From NCBI RefSeq assembly GCF_902833905.1, contig NZ_CADFGP010000008.1, positions 125,608 to 189,607 of the forward strand: a DNA stretch of 64,000 bases, in the 5' to 3' direction. Under the pieces are notes generated by a model. That model was not told where the DNA came from, did no database searches, and saw nothing but the letters and a program-made list of their open reading frames with translations. This document shows positions 45,656 through 54,555 of this stretch, piece by piece. Source of the stretch: Paraburkholderia tuberum STM678 (lineage in GTDB: Bacteria > Pseudomonadota > Gammaproteobacteria > Burkholderiales > Burkholderiaceae). Every line of letters starts with the position of its first letter. Position 1 is the stretch's first letter. The position numbers were made by a program, and so were the translations under genes.

Positions 45656-46910
45656 GGTCAATCACCGGAGGCAAGAACGAACCGTTGAGCGCGCCGTTAC
45701 GGTCGATGAGTTCGAGCGCGCGCGTCGGGTCGCCGTACAGGTCGAAGGCAACGGAAAGCGCTGTACGGCGCACCGTTCCGTTGTGCGTGTCGAGCGGCTG
45801 CAGATCGTCCGTGTTCGACGCGAACTGCTCGCCGACGTAACGCAGCAATTCGGCAAGCGTCTGACGGATGTCTGTCTGTCCATCGTTGGCTGCCGTCTCC
45901 TGTATCGTCATGATTCGCTGCGCGAAGTCGTAGCGCGCCGCCATGGCAGAGTCGCGATCCGGATAGCCCGCCGAGGCGATATTCTGCGCGAGCGCGCCGA
46001 GCGCTGAGCGTGCTACAAGGGATTCGATCGCGGCCGCCGCGCCATTGAGCATCGCCGTCTCACCATCGCCACCCTCGACGCGCGGCAACTGGATATCGGT
46101 CACGTCGCGCAATGCTTGCATCAACAGGGCCTGTGGCTCGTACCTGTCCATCGGCGAGACGTCGATATCGGGTGCAAGGCCCCCGCTTGTCGTCTGCTCC
46201 GCCTGGTCCAGCCGCTGGTCATACACGGACGTCAGACCGTCCACGACGGACAGGATTGCCAGTGCCGTATCGATCGTTGCGAACGATCCGGGGGGCAGCG
46301 CGCCATGCGACGCAATCAGACCGCGCAGGTCGAACCAGGAAGGAATGAACGACAGCGCATTCGCCTCGCCAATCCATGCGATCGCAGTCTGCACGTAGCC
46401 ATCCACCACCGCCCGGATATCGCCTGGCATCGCGGCCATCTGCATGACGTCGAGATAGTCCGCCAGGGCGAGATCGCGCAGCGACTGTGCCGTGTCCGCT
46501 AGGACACCTGCGGTATTCGTGACCCGGACCGGCGCGCCTTCCTCCGAATCCGGGACGAACTCAATCGACAGGCCGAACCGACCCAACGCATCTCTCGCGC
46601 CGGAGAGCTTCCACTTCCTGACGCGCACACTGATCCACTGGCGCGCGTACGGGTGATACAGCGACCCCGGACCGGGCGTACGCAGCGCGGCCAGCATCGC
46701 CTCGCGCTTGCGGGCGAGATCGGGCTCAGTCAGGTAGCCCTCGATCTTGCCGCCCTCGGCAGTGCGCCCCAGGTCTTCCGAATCCCAGTTTTCCTCGTTC
46801 GGATACTCGTGAACGATTACGCGCCGCCCGCCTTCGTCTTCGATCGAATCCGTTTCGAACTCGACGCCACGAAACGACGCCTTGACCGGATAGGGCTGGA
46901 CAATCCTCAT
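45636..46910 (-). CDS. DNA circularisation N-terminal domain protein (Mu gp43-like)
   Basis: A 424-residue tail protein. The N-terminus (ASFRGVEFETDSIEDEGGRR, VIVHEYPNEENWDSEDLG) is the Mu gpN/DNA circularisation N-terminal domain. The rest is largely helical. Despite the name, the family is a tail/baseplate component next to the tape measure. It overlaps the tape measure gene by four bases. Confidence 0.87.
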   Translation of the reverse strand: MRIVQPYPVKASFRGVEFETDSIEDEGGRRVIVHEYPNEENWDSEDLGRTAEGGKIEGYLTEPDLARKREAMLAALRTPGPGSLYHPYARQWISVRVRKWKLSGARDALGRFGLSIEFVPDSEEGAPVRVTNTAGVLADTAQSLRDLALADYLDVMQMAAMPGDIRAVVDGYVQTAIAWIGEANALSFIPSWFDLRGLIASHGALPPGSFATIDTALAILSVVDGLTSVYDQRLDQAEQTTSGGLAPDIDVSPMDRYEPQALLMQALRDVTDIQLPRVEGGDGETAMLNGAAAAIESLVARSALGALAQNIASAGYPDRDSAMAARYDFAQRIMTIQETAANDGQTDIRQTLAELLRYVGEQFASNTDDLQPLDTHNGTVRRTALSVAFDLYGDPTRALELIDRNGALNGSFLPPVIDHVRPAS

Positions 46911-48844
46911 GCTGCATGCACCGTCGATACACCAACGTCCCCAACGACGGCTGGCGCGCCGCTCTGATCAACGCCGGTCTGCTGCTCGAGCAGCGCCCGG
47001 TCGAGCGCGACCCGCACATCGATGCCGATCTTTCCGTCGGTCTTCAGGGTGACCTCCTGGGGCTTCGATTTCCAGTCGGTGGCCGTCGGTGCTGAGGCGA
47101 GCGCTGCGGGCTGATAGCCCACGCCCGGGGAATAGGGGATGTTGTAGTTTCCGGCCAGCGCAGGCGTGTTCGCGGTGAACCTGTAGGGCGTTGCCTGATC
47201 CGCCGCAAACCTTGCGCCAGCCTGCATGCTCTCCGCGGTCGCCGGGTGACTCTCTTCGTCGTACAGGTCAGTGAATGCGGCACCCATACGCTGACCCGAT
47301 GGCCCAAAATTCTGCATCCAGCGATTCCATAGGTCGGCACTGAAATCTTGCTTCGGATCGTTGAAGTGTCTAACGAGCCCCAGTGCACCTCCTTTTTCCC
47401 AGCTCGACCTGAGTTGCCCCCACTTGTCACTGGTCGCCTCCACAAAGACTGCGAGCAGCCGAAACGGGGCGGCCAGGGTTTCGACGGCAATCGTCAGCAG
47501 ATCGACGATGACCCGAAGCCCGTTTGCGATATCGGCGGCTGCCTGAAATTTGCTGGTCAGGCCACCCATTTTCTCGCTTGCACCAGGAATCTCTGATGCG
47601 AGGCCAGACACGGCGCCGGTGATGTCAGTAAACGTCTGCTTGATGTCGGACAACGTGCCAGCGAACACCGTCCATACGTCAGATCCGAACTGCTCGATGA
47701 CCGGCTGCGCCATTTGCCACACCTGTTGCAGCCACTCCGACACCCCCTCAAGAACGGGTTCGATCTTCTCCCAGTTCGCGTAGACGAGTGCCGCAGCCGC
47801 CGCGAGCGCAAGCATCCATGGGTTCGCCACGCCGATGAACCGGAACGCCATTCCCGCGAGCTTGGCTGCCGTGGCAACGCTCGTGAGACCTGCGGCCAGC
47901 ACCAGCGCCGAGCTTACCGTCTTCATGATCGCTGGATGCTTTCTGGTGAACTCGCCAATCTTCATGGCGAGCCCAGCCATTTTGTTGGCCATCACCTGCA
48001 TCTTGTCCGCAAACAGACCTGCCACGAGACCCTGCTTGGCGAACTGCAGCTTGTTCATCGCCTTGGCGTAACTCTCAATCTTCTCCACCTGCTCTTCGCC
48101 AAAGACGCCGCCAGTCCTGTTCGCATCGTCGAATGCCCTCTGAAGTCCCTCGCGCCCCTGCGCGAGCAACCCGGCCACCTCTCGTGCCTTCATGCCAAAC
48201 ATCTGCTGAGCGGCATTGTTCGTTTCGGCTTCGAGCTGGCCGGCGAGTGCGAAGTTGCCCTGCTTTCGAAGTTGGTCGATACGCTGGATATGCTCACGGA
48301 AGCGTTCGGCCACGTCCATCGCGACATCGGAGATGCCGCGGACATTACCCTGCTGATCGCGAACCGCGACGTGCATCGCCTGAAAGAGTTTCGCCTGCTC
48401 CTTTGCGCCTCCTTGGGCGACCTGAAACGCCGTCTCACCCAACCTCGCGAGCCCGTTCGTGAGCATGCCGGCCTCCACCCCCGCCTGCTGGGCAGCAAAA
48501 CGCCACTGCTGGAACTGTTCGACTGGCATTCCGATGCTACCTGCCATACCCTTCAGCTGCGCGACCTGCTCGGCAAACTGCCCCATCGCGTGTGCCGTGC
48601 CGCCGATCGCCAGCGCCCCGCCCACCGCCCCGAGTACGCCCGAGGGTCCCCACAGGCCCTTCGTCGTGTTCGCAAGCTGCTGAAGCTTGCTGCCGACCGA
48701 TTCAGACATGCCGTTCATCACACCATTCGTTCGCCGTGCGATGCCATCGAACACATTCGCGAACTTATGCGAGACGGTATTGAGCACCTGGCTTACGCCC
48801 TCGTTGCCGACGATATCGACCTGGGCTTTAAAGGTATTTGCCAT
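46907..48844 (-). CDS. tail tape measure protein
   Basis: A 645-residue protein with extended helical N-terminal half (LAQGREGLQRAFDDANRTGG), central hydrophobic helices (AIMKTVSSALVLAAGLTSVA; PWMLALAAAAALVYANWEK) and a glycine/serine-rich C-terminus. This is the tape measure that sets tail length and later spans the membrane. Its short length predicts a short contractile tail. It lies directly after the frameshifted chaperone pair, the conserved position. Confidence 0.9.
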   Translation of the reverse strand: MANTFKAQVDIVGNEGVSQVLNTVSHKFANVFDGIARRTNGVMNGMSESVGSKLQQLANTTKGLWGPSGVLGAVGGALAIGGTAHAMGQFAEQVAQLKGMAGSIGMPVEQFQQWRFAAQQAGVEAGMLTNGLARLGETAFQVAQGGAKEQAKLFQAMHVAVRDQQGNVRGISDVAMDVAERFREHIQRIDQLRKQGNFALAGQLEAETNNAAQQMFGMKAREVAGLLAQGREGLQRAFDDANRTGGVFGEEQVEKIESYAKAMNKLQFAKQGLVAGLFADKMQVMANKMAGLAMKIGEFTRKHPAIMKTVSSALVLAAGLTSVATAAKLAGMAFRFIGVANPWMLALAAAAALVYANWEKIEPVLEGVSEWLQQVWQMAQPVIEQFGSDVWTVFAGTLSDIKQTFTDITGAVSGLASEIPGASEKMGGLTSKFQAAADIANGLRVIVDLLTIAVETLAAPFRLLAVFVEATSDKWGQLRSSWEKGGALGLVRHFNDPKQDFSADLWNRWMQNFGPSGQRMGAAFTDLYDEESHPATAESMQAGARFAADQATPYRFTANTPALAGNYNIPYSPGVGYQPAALASAPTATDWKSKPQEVTLKTDGKIGIDVRVALDRALLEQQTGVDQSGAPAVVGDVGVSTVHAA

Positions 48845-48847
48845 GCG

Positions 48848-49005
48848 TTATCCGCCTCGGGCGCGTTCGTCGAATCGCATGCCGCGAGCATGCGCAATGA
48901 GGATCGTGTCGAGCGTCATCTCACCCACCGTGCGCCACCCCAGCCTGTACTGGAACAGGAGATCATCGATCAGCTCGCCAAGGTTCGACGGCATCAGCCG
49001 AAAAA
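48848..49005 (-). CDS. tail assembly chaperone, -1 frameshift extension
   Basis: This frame (FFRLMPSNLGELIDDLLFQY then RLGWRTVGEMTL) has no start of its own and overlaps the end of the gpE gene in the -1 frame. A run of seven T residues (CTTTTTTTC) lies at the overlap, five bases before the gpE stop. A -1 slip there gives a 156-residue fusion, as in the gpG/gpGT or Mu gp41/42 pairs. Confidence 0.8.
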
Positions 49006-49317
49006 AAGCATCATCTCGTCCGTGACCTTCTGGATGTCGCGAAATGGCATCCTTGCGAGAATCGGTCGATGAATACCTGTCACGTCGGAGACGTATGCAA
49101 TCAGCCGACTGCGGTTTGTCTCGATGCCGCGCTGGCCCTCGTCGCCAAACACTGGCGTCCATGGGTCGCCGATCTTCAGATACGCCTGACCATTCGGCTG
49201 GGTCAGCGTCAGCGTTGCGTGCTCGACGCCGTCCTGATCGACCACGGGCTTCGACAGCGCGACGACGCGTTCGGCGCGGGGCTCAAGGGCTTCGGTTTGT
49301 GTGATATCGCTCATCAT
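48994..49317 (-). CDS. phage tail assembly chaperone (gpE, Mu gp41-like)
   Basis: A 107-residue protein of the phage tail assembly gpE family (AERVVALSKPVVDQDGVEHA; DVTGIHRPILARMPFRDIQK). It coats the tape measure during tail assembly. ATG 49317 is preferred; an in-frame TTG lies nine bases upstream. The frame ends MMLFFG just after a T7 slippery run, with the extension read by -1 frameshift. Confidence 0.85.
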   Translation of the reverse strand: MMSDITQTEALEPRAERVVALSKPVVDQDGVEHATLTLTQPNGQAYLKIGDPWTPVFGDEGQRGIETNRSRLIAYVSDVTGIHRPILARMPFRDIQKVTDEMMLFFG

Positions 49318-49392
49318 TCCATTCAACGTAAAGTTCAGATCAGAAAGCCCCGGCTGCTGTCAACCGTTCGGGGCGTTTGCTTTTGATGCCGG

Positions 49393-49767
49393 CTACGCGC
49401 CCAGCACGCGACGGCACGTCTGCGAGATGATCTTGAAATCGCTGATTTCGCCTTTCTCGGTGTTCAGCTTTGGCGTGCCAACAACCATCGCTGCGGGAAA
49501 TACGAACGTGTCGCCATTGACCAGCTCGATCGTGGCTGGCACGCCGCAAATCTGGTACAGCGTTTCGAGATTGAGATCGCGCGAGTACGACAGCGACCCG
49601 CTCGCCTCCGCGGGAACCGCCTTCTCGGAGACAAAGATCGTGCCGTCCTGATTGGCCTCACCCTCGCGCTCGTAATTGAGCGGCTGGATATCGAACGCGC
49701 CGCGCGCAGAAATCTGTTTTCCCCCAATCGTGAGATAGAAGCGGCCAGCGATTGCGCAGTTGCCCAT
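49393..49767 (-). CDS. tail tube protein (Mu gpM-like)
   Basis: A 124-residue protein: YLTIGGKQISARGAFDIQPL, NYEREGEANQDG and TIELVNGDTFVFPAAMVVGT match the phage tail tube family found with Mu-type sheaths. It forms the inner tube. A terminator-like hairpin precedes it and another follows near 49347-49374, so its transcription level may be set separately. Confidence 0.88.
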   Translation of the reverse strand: MGNCAIAGRFYLTIGGKQISARGAFDIQPLNYEREGEANQDGTIFVSEKAVPAEASGSLSYSRDLNLETLYQICGVPATIELVNGDTFVFPAAMVVGTPKLNTEKGEISDFKIISQTCRRVLGA

Positions 49768-49782
49768 GCGCCCTCCATCAAT

Positions 49783-49807
49783 AAAAAGCCCGGCGACATT
49801 GCCGGGC
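49783..49807 (-). terminator. hairpin between sheath and tube genes
   Basis: On the minus strand GCCCGGC-AATGTC-GCCGGGC is followed by TTTTTA. It lies just after the sheath gene and can reduce read-through into downstream tail genes. Confidence 0.8.
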
Positions 49808-49829
49808 GGGTTGAGGGATCAGGCGACGC

Positions 49830-51332
49830 TCAGGTCGTTGCCGGATACTGGTTGTAGAACTGCACGAGAATCTTGCCAATGCGCCACTGGTTCACGAAAT
49901 CTGGCGGGAGGATCATGTTCACGCAGTTCGGATCGGTGCTGTCCCGCGCTACCACGAGCAGGTCGGCAAACCGGTCCACGTTCTCGATCACGTTCGCATT
50001 GGCGAGGTGATCGGCGAGCCCGATCACGTAGGTCCTGATGCGCCCTGGCGTCACGGCGAACTGGCCCGGGAAAACAGGATTACCGTCATCCTTGAGCGAC
50101 ACGCGCGGAAATGCAGTTGCGATCCCGTTGTTCACGTACTCGATGAAGTACATGAGCTGCGCAAGCGTGGTGACGTCCAGAAAGGACGTATCCGCGATGC
50201 CCAGGCCGTTGACCTGATACGTCGTCAGCAGTCGGTCCAGCCGTACCGCACCCTCCTGAGTGACGGTATAGCCACCGATGCCCCGGTAGTACAGCGTTTG
50301 CCGCACCGTCCGGTCGAAGCGATCCGGGACTTCGGGCGCAAAGATGCCGGGCAGTTCGAGTGTCTGTTCCGGTCGGGATAGCTCTGGCGCATCGGACAGG
50401 TGAACGAGCCCATAGGCGGCGAGCGCCGCGGCTACCTCCCACGGTGCGCTGGGCGTGCCGTAGATGCCGAGCACGGACAGATGCTGGTCGTTCACCGTGC
50501 CGCCGAACTGCACGAGCAGCGCGGGCGAGTCGGTCGTGCGCGCGCTGAACGCGTGACCGTAGATCATTCGCATTGCCGCCCACCGGCCGTTCTGGTCGTC
50601 AAAGAACCGGCGCATCGTCGTGAGACTCAAGGCGTCCGTGTAGGGCAGCGCCACCCACTTGTAGGGCTCGTCCGCGAGCGTCGCGAGTGCGGCGCTGAGC
50701 GCCGGGTTTTCCGTCCCCATCTGCGTTTGCGCAACCGTGAGGGTCACCCCGGCGACGGGCGCACCCACACCGTTGTATGTCACGCGCACATCGATCTGGC
50801 CAGCTGTGAGTCCCTTGTGATTCGCGGTGAGCGTAATCACGCCGTCGTCGGCAGCAGCGAGCACCTTCGCGTGCGAGTCTGCGTTGATCGCATCGGCCAG
50901 CGCCTGGGCGATATCCTGCGGCTCATCGCCGGGCAGCACCGCCGCCGCACACCGGAAGCCGCCGATATGGATGCCCACGCTGCCGGCGACCGTCAGCGCG
51001 CTTGCGTCGACATCGACGGTCACGGTCCACGTTCCGGCTACGCCCGCCGCGGCGTCGTCAAGCGGCAGCGCCCACATTTCAGCAAAGCCGCTCTTCAGGC
51101 GCACGATGCGCGCCATGTCAGCCAGCATCGACCCCGCCCCGAAAAGCGCGTCCTCGTTACCGAAGATCTGCACGGGTGCGCCTGCCGGCGCGGTGCCATC
51201 AGGCAGACGCTGGCCGATCAGCAGCACGCGCTCGGACGCCTGAAAGTAGCTGGCCTTCGAATTGTCGACGCCGAAATAGAGGAACGGCACGCGCACGCCA
51301 TCGGGCACGCCCGTAATCGCAAGATCAGACAT
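49830..51332 (-). CDS. tail sheath protein (Mu gpL-like)
   Basis: A 500-residue contractile sheath protein. N-terminal VPFLYFGVDNSKASYFQASE with a RVLLIGQRL segment, a central inserted beta domain (about 100-210), and the C-terminal conserved region IRTYVIGLADHLANANVIEN plus WRIGKILVQFYNQYPATT are typical of the Mu gpL/sheath family. It establishes a myovirus-type tail. It overlaps the start region of the DUF2635 gene by one base. Confidence 0.92.
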   Translation of the reverse strand: MSDLAITGVPDGVRVPFLYFGVDNSKASYFQASERVLLIGQRLPDGTAPAGAPVQIFGNEDALFGAGSMLADMARIVRLKSGFAEMWALPLDDAAAGVAGTWTVTVDVDASALTVAGSVGIHIGGFRCAAAVLPGDEPQDIAQALADAINADSHAKVLAAADDGVITLTANHKGLTAGQIDVRVTYNGVGAPVAGVTLTVAQTQMGTENPALSAALATLADEPYKWVALPYTDALSLTTMRRFFDDQNGRWAAMRMIYGHAFSARTTDSPALLVQFGGTVNDQHLSVLGIYGTPSAPWEVAAALAAYGLVHLSDAPELSRPEQTLELPGIFAPEVPDRFDRTVRQTLYYRGIGGYTVTQEGAVRLDRLLTTYQVNGLGIADTSFLDVTTLAQLMYFIEYVNNGIATAFPRVSLKDDGNPVFPGQFAVTPGRIRTYVIGLADHLANANVIENVDRFADLLVVARDSTDPNCVNMILPPDFVNQWRIGKILVQFYNQYPATT

Positions 51333-51553
51333 CAGTTCGCCTCCGTGTCCGTTCCGGCTGCCGCGTTCGCGGGGCTCACCCGCTTCTTCGCGGCTTTCGT
51401 CACCGGCTCCTGCGCGATGTCGCCAAAGCGCAGCAGGTTTTCGTAGTAGGTGTTGCGCGGTACGCGCTCGCCCGCCCCCTTCATCTTCCGGAAGCCGCGT
51501 TCGGGCATGAGCACGTCACCCCGCAGCGGCCGGACCTTGATGATTTCCATCAT
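51332..51553 (-). CDS. DUF2635-family protein (Mu gp38-like)
   Basis: A 73-residue basic protein (IIKVRPLRGDVLMPERGFRK, then RVPRNTYYENLLRFGDI) of the DUF2635 family always found just upstream of Mu-type sheath genes. The C-terminal tail is lysine-, alanine- and threonine-rich. Role unknown; probably tail completion. Confidence 0.85.
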   Translation of the reverse strand: MMEIIKVRPLRGDVLMPERGFRKMKGAGERVPRNTYYENLLRFGDIAQEPVTKAAKKRVSPANAAAGTDTEAN

Positions 51554-51562
51554 TCACTCCCT

Positions 51563-52228
51563 TCAGGTGGACACCGAGATGCCGACTGGTACGTCCGCGT
51601 AGTGCATACCGAACGGGACAGCCTGCGTGCCGACAATCACGGCGGACTTCATGCAGTGCAGCGTCGGCGGAGCGAGGCACGCGCCCGTAATGATCTCGGG
51701 CGGCAGACAGTTCTCTACGTACCTGACCGTGATCGCAAGCATGCGAACGCCCGCGCGCCGCTCGCCCGCCGAACTGAACGTGCGCCTCGACTGATAGCCG
51801 CGGATCGAATGGACAAGGGGTTCATGCGCGACCTGTCGGCCGGTTTCATCGACGATGCGAAGGTTGTAAAAGCGATCGTCGAAGAACACCTTGCGGCGAA
51901 CCTGCTCCTCGAGTTCGTCGAGCAGCGCCTCGGTAGCGAAATCAGTCTGGCCAGCGGCATACATCTCGATGGCCAGTTCCATTTCGACGTGCGCGCTCTG
52001 GTCGCCCGAGTCGCTATTGCCCTGGTCGCCGGTCTCATCCCCGGTGTACACGGCGATCAAGGTTGGCACGCCCAGATCCGCGGCGACCTGCCATGGATCA
52101 GACGGGCTGTCATAGACCCGGTCCAATGCGGCGGTCAGCCCTGTTTCACATGAGCCGCTCGTGAGCGCGGTCGCCGGGTCGAGCAGGATCTGCACGACCG
52201 CCTGCCGGATAAGCGTGCGTTTAAGCAT
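51563..52228 (-). CDS. tail terminator/completion protein (Mu gp37-like)
   Basis: A 221-residue protein starting MLKRTLIRQAVVQILLDPAT. Its position between the neck gene and DUF2635, the N-terminal helix and the MELAIEMYAAG and VEMELAI-type segment fit the Mu gp37-type tail terminator class. The ATG at 52228 overlaps the previous stop by eight bases. Family match is moderate. Confidence 0.65.
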   Translation of the reverse strand: MLKRTLIRQAVVQILLDPATALTSGSCETGLTAALDRVYDSPSDPWQVAADLGVPTLIAVYTGDETGDQGNSDSGDQSAHVEMELAIEMYAAGQTDFATEALLDELEEQVRRKVFFDDRFYNLRIVDETGRQVAHEPLVHSIRGYQSRRTFSSAGERRAGVRMLAITVRYVENCLPPEIITGACLAPPTLHCMKSAVIVGTQAVPFGMHYADVPVGISVST

Positions 52229-52670
52229 CAGACTGCCCCTGCAGGAATGCCGCACGACGGGCCGCGAACGTCTCGTCGCGCCGGCCCGAATCCACGATGT
52301 CGATGCGGATCTCGCCGTAAGCACTGCGCTGCGGATTGCGCACCTCGTAGATCACCCCACGCACCACAACCATCGACCCCTGGCCGTTACGCGGATGACC
52401 GGCGGAGATCTGGTCGTACTGACGCACAGGCGTTGCGAAATCCGAATCAATACCGCGCAGCTCTGGGTTGCGCTCCGCGATCTCGATGCCCCCACCCAGA
52501 CCGATGTTGTCCTGCGGTGCGACGAAGTGCAGGAACACCCATTCTGGTGGCGCACCGAATGGCCGGTGCTCGACCCATTCGCCGTACTCCGCAATCTGGT
52601 CGCGCACCGCCTCGTCGAAGTTCTCCTGCCAGGGGCTCGTATAGCCATCCGGCAGCCATTGAGTGGGCAT
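52221..52670 (-). CDS. head-tail completion protein, hypothetical
   Basis: A 149-residue protein (MPTQWLPDGYTSPWQENFDE; MVVVRGVIYEVRNPQRSAYG). It lies between capsid/DUF7210-type genes and tail terminator genes, where neck proteins are encoded. Beta-rich composition fits a head-closure protein of the lambda FII or Mu gp36 type. No firm family. Confidence 0.6.
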   Translation of the reverse strand: MPTQWLPDGYTSPWQENFDEAVRDQIAEYGEWVEHRPFGAPPEWVFLHFVAPQDNIGLGGGIEIAERNPELRGIDSDFATPVRQYDQISAGHPRNGQGSMVVVRGVIYEVRNPQRSAYGEIRIDIVDSGRRDETFAARRAAFLQGQSDA

Positions 52671-52903
52671 TACGACGCCTTGCCCGGGTCGCCTGCCGCC
52701 CGGGCGGTCTTTGTCTCGGTTGCCTTGACGGTGATCTTTCCGGGCTCGTCCGTCTTCTTCGGACGCATGGACACGGCCGTGGCCTTTTCCGCGCGACCGC
52801 GGGCGATCAGACCTGTCGCGACCGACTCATCAACTTCCAGCGTCTCGCCAGGCAGCACATATTCGCCGCAAATCTTGATGCGGCATTTGGCAGTCAGTTT
52901 CAT
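52670..52903 (-). CDS. small phage protein (DUF7210-like)
   Basis: A 77-residue protein. The N-terminus (LTAKCRIKICGEYVLPGETL followed by EVDESVATGLIARGRAE) is typical of small proteins encoded just after capsid genes. The tail is rich in Lys, Thr and Ala. It overlaps the next gene's start. Role unknown. Confidence 0.65.
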   Translation of the reverse strand: MKLTAKCRIKICGEYVLPGETLEVDESVATGLIARGRAEKATAVSMRPKKTDEPGKITVKATETKTARAAGDPGKAS

Positions 52904-52930
52904 GGATTCTCCATATCAGAAAGGCTTGTT

Positions 52931-54013
52931 TCAGGGCGCTTCGTCTGCTTCCTCTTCGCCCATCTCGTCAGCCGGCGGCAGCACCTGCACCGAGACAGTC
53001 GCGTCGGGACGCACCGGAATAAGCAGCGGCGCCGACTGGGTGAGCAGGACCAGCGCGGACGGATCGTCCTGCTCGAACATCTTCGGGAACCAGCGCATCG
53101 GCTGAAGCGCCCGGATGTCCTGGATCGCACCGAACGCCTGTACGCCCGCCACCCCGGTCTCACCGGCCGCGACCATCGTCACGGTCCCGGGCGGCATGTA
53201 CTTATGCTTCACGCCGTCTTCGTCGCGGGACCAGTCCTGATAGACCCACAGGTGGAAGCTGCCGAACTGCCCCTTGTAGAGGTTGCGCTTCTGCACAGCC
53301 GGCAAGATGCCAGGCAGCGAGCCACCCAGGCTCTGGAACGTCTTGAACAACTCGCGGAAATTCGAATTCCGCATCAGCACCCGCCACACGTCCGGCGTCA
53401 TGATCACATCGGTCGCCGCCGCGCCAGTCGCTTCGAGAACGAGCATCGACCAGTCTTCAAGATCGTCGCCGATCTCGACGTTGGGGTTCGACCACGCGTC
53501 GTCACCGAGCAGCTCGATCGTGTGCGACGGGTTGCGCGCAAAGTCCACGGTCACCGATGGATAGCCGTCTCCGACCACGGTGACCGAACTGCGTGTGAGC
53601 GCGGATGCCGCCATCCACTCAAGACGACGCTCGATGGAGCGAAGCTGCTTTTGCAGCCCCATCATCACGGCAATATCGAAGCGTTCCTGAGCACTCATCG
53701 TACCGACGCCCACCTGCTCGCCCGCCGCCCGGCGAAACGCATCGTCCGGCGTGATCGTCATTTTCGGCTTCACGTACGCCGGACGGAACGCATCCGTGAA
53801 GCGGCCCTCACGCCTCATCGGCCGGCCGGCGACGTTCGGCGAGACAAACGGTGCAATCGATTCGTTTTCGGTGAAACGATCGAACAGGATCTGCGTCGTC
53901 GTCGACTCGTGAACCGTCGGAAAAAAGCGATTGACCAGAAATTGCTCCGGCTCGAACACCGTCTCGATGAGCTGCAGCAGCTCCGCGGTGTCGTAAAGAC
54001 TCAGCGCGTCCAT
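52931..54013 (-). CDS. major capsid protein (lambda gpE-like)
   Basis: A 360-residue major capsid protein of the E family: LQLIETVFEPEQFLVNRFFP, then FTENESIAPFVSPNVAGRPM and AYVKPKMTITPDD at the N-terminus, and VQAFGAIQDIRALQPMRWFP near the C-terminus. The ATG at 54013 with GGGAGGGC upstream replaces a longer frame that would read through a terminator hairpin. It is preceded by the decoration protein gene, as in lambda. Confidence 0.92.
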   Translation of the reverse strand: MDALSLYDTAELLQLIETVFEPEQFLVNRFFPTVHESTTTQILFDRFTENESIAPFVSPNVAGRPMRREGRFTDAFRPAYVKPKMTITPDDAFRRAAGEQVGVGTMSAQERFDIAVMMGLQKQLRSIERRLEWMAASALTRSSVTVVGDGYPSVTVDFARNPSHTIELLGDDAWSNPNVEIGDDLEDWSMLVLEATGAAATDVIMTPDVWRVLMRNSNFRELFKTFQSLGGSLPGILPAVQKRNLYKGQFGSFHLWVYQDWSRDEDGVKHKYMPPGTVTMVAAGETGVAGVQAFGAIQDIRALQPMRWFPKMFEQDDPSALVLLTQSAPLLIPVRPDATVSVQVLPPADEMGEEEADEAP

Positions 54014-54064
54014 GCGCCCTCCCTGAAAAGAAAAGGGCTGCGCAACTGGCAGCCCCTCGGAAAC

Positions 54065-54090
54065 AAAAAAGCCGCCCGTATGACGGCTTC
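54065..54090 (-). terminator. hairpin between decoration and capsid genes
   Basis: On the minus strand GAAGCCGTCATACGGGCGGC is followed by TTTTTTG. The imperfect stem plus T-tract would attenuate transcription between the two head genes. Confidence 0.65.
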
Positions 54091-54109
54091 CTGATGGCAA
54101 CGGATACGG

Positions 54110-54523
54110 TCAGGTCATCTTGCGCAGGCGGATGTTGCCTCCCGCATTGAACCTGCCCTTGACCGTCACGAGATCGGCGTCGGAGAGCGGCGCCCCCGCG
54201 AGCAGGAGCGCATCTTCGTTAAACGTGCCTTCGCAATAGACCTGCATGTGCAGACCTTGCTGCGCGCTCGCCTGCTCGGCGGTGATCGTGAACGGGCAAA
54301 TCATCACGACATCGCTCGCGGCAGCGGCGGGTTGTGCGGTGTTCGTCACCTCATCGAATGCAAGCAGCGCTCCCCGCTGATAAGCCACTGCGGGAGCAAT
54401 GAACACCTCGGCAAACGAGATGTCGTTGCTCGCGATGAGCTGATCCGGCGAGAAGCTCACGCGCATACTGCCAGCCTGCGTGATATCAACGAGCGCCGGA
54501 TCGCGTTCCGGGTAAAAGTTCAT
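54110..54523 (-). CDS. head decoration protein (lambda gpD-like)
   Basis: A 137-residue protein (MNFYPERDPALVDITQAGSM; ending GGNIRLRKMT) containing a beta-tulip-type core with VYCEGTFNEDALLL. This matches lambda D-like decoration proteins that stabilise expanded capsids. The ATG at 54523 fits; a longer frame lacks support. It lies between scaffold and capsid genes as in lambda. Confidence 0.85.
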   Translation of the reverse strand: MNFYPERDPALVDITQAGSMRVSFSPDQLIASNDISFAEVFIAPAVAYQRGALLAFDEVTNTAQPAAAASDVVMICPFTITAEQASAQQGLHMQVYCEGTFNEDALLLAGAPLSDADLVTVKGRFNAGGNIRLRKMT

Positions 54524-54555
54524 GTCTGACTCCCTGGTAGTGGTCGATCCGAAGA

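Noticed and set aside
47714..49072. 452-codon plus-strand open frame opposite the tape measure gene
   Set aside because: Antisense shadow of the tape measure and chaperone genes; no ribosome binding site or domain.
52247..54094. 615-codon plus-strand open frame opposite the capsid and neck genes
   Set aside because: It is arginine/histidine-rich antisense of well-supported minus-strand phage genes, typical of GC-rich DNA.
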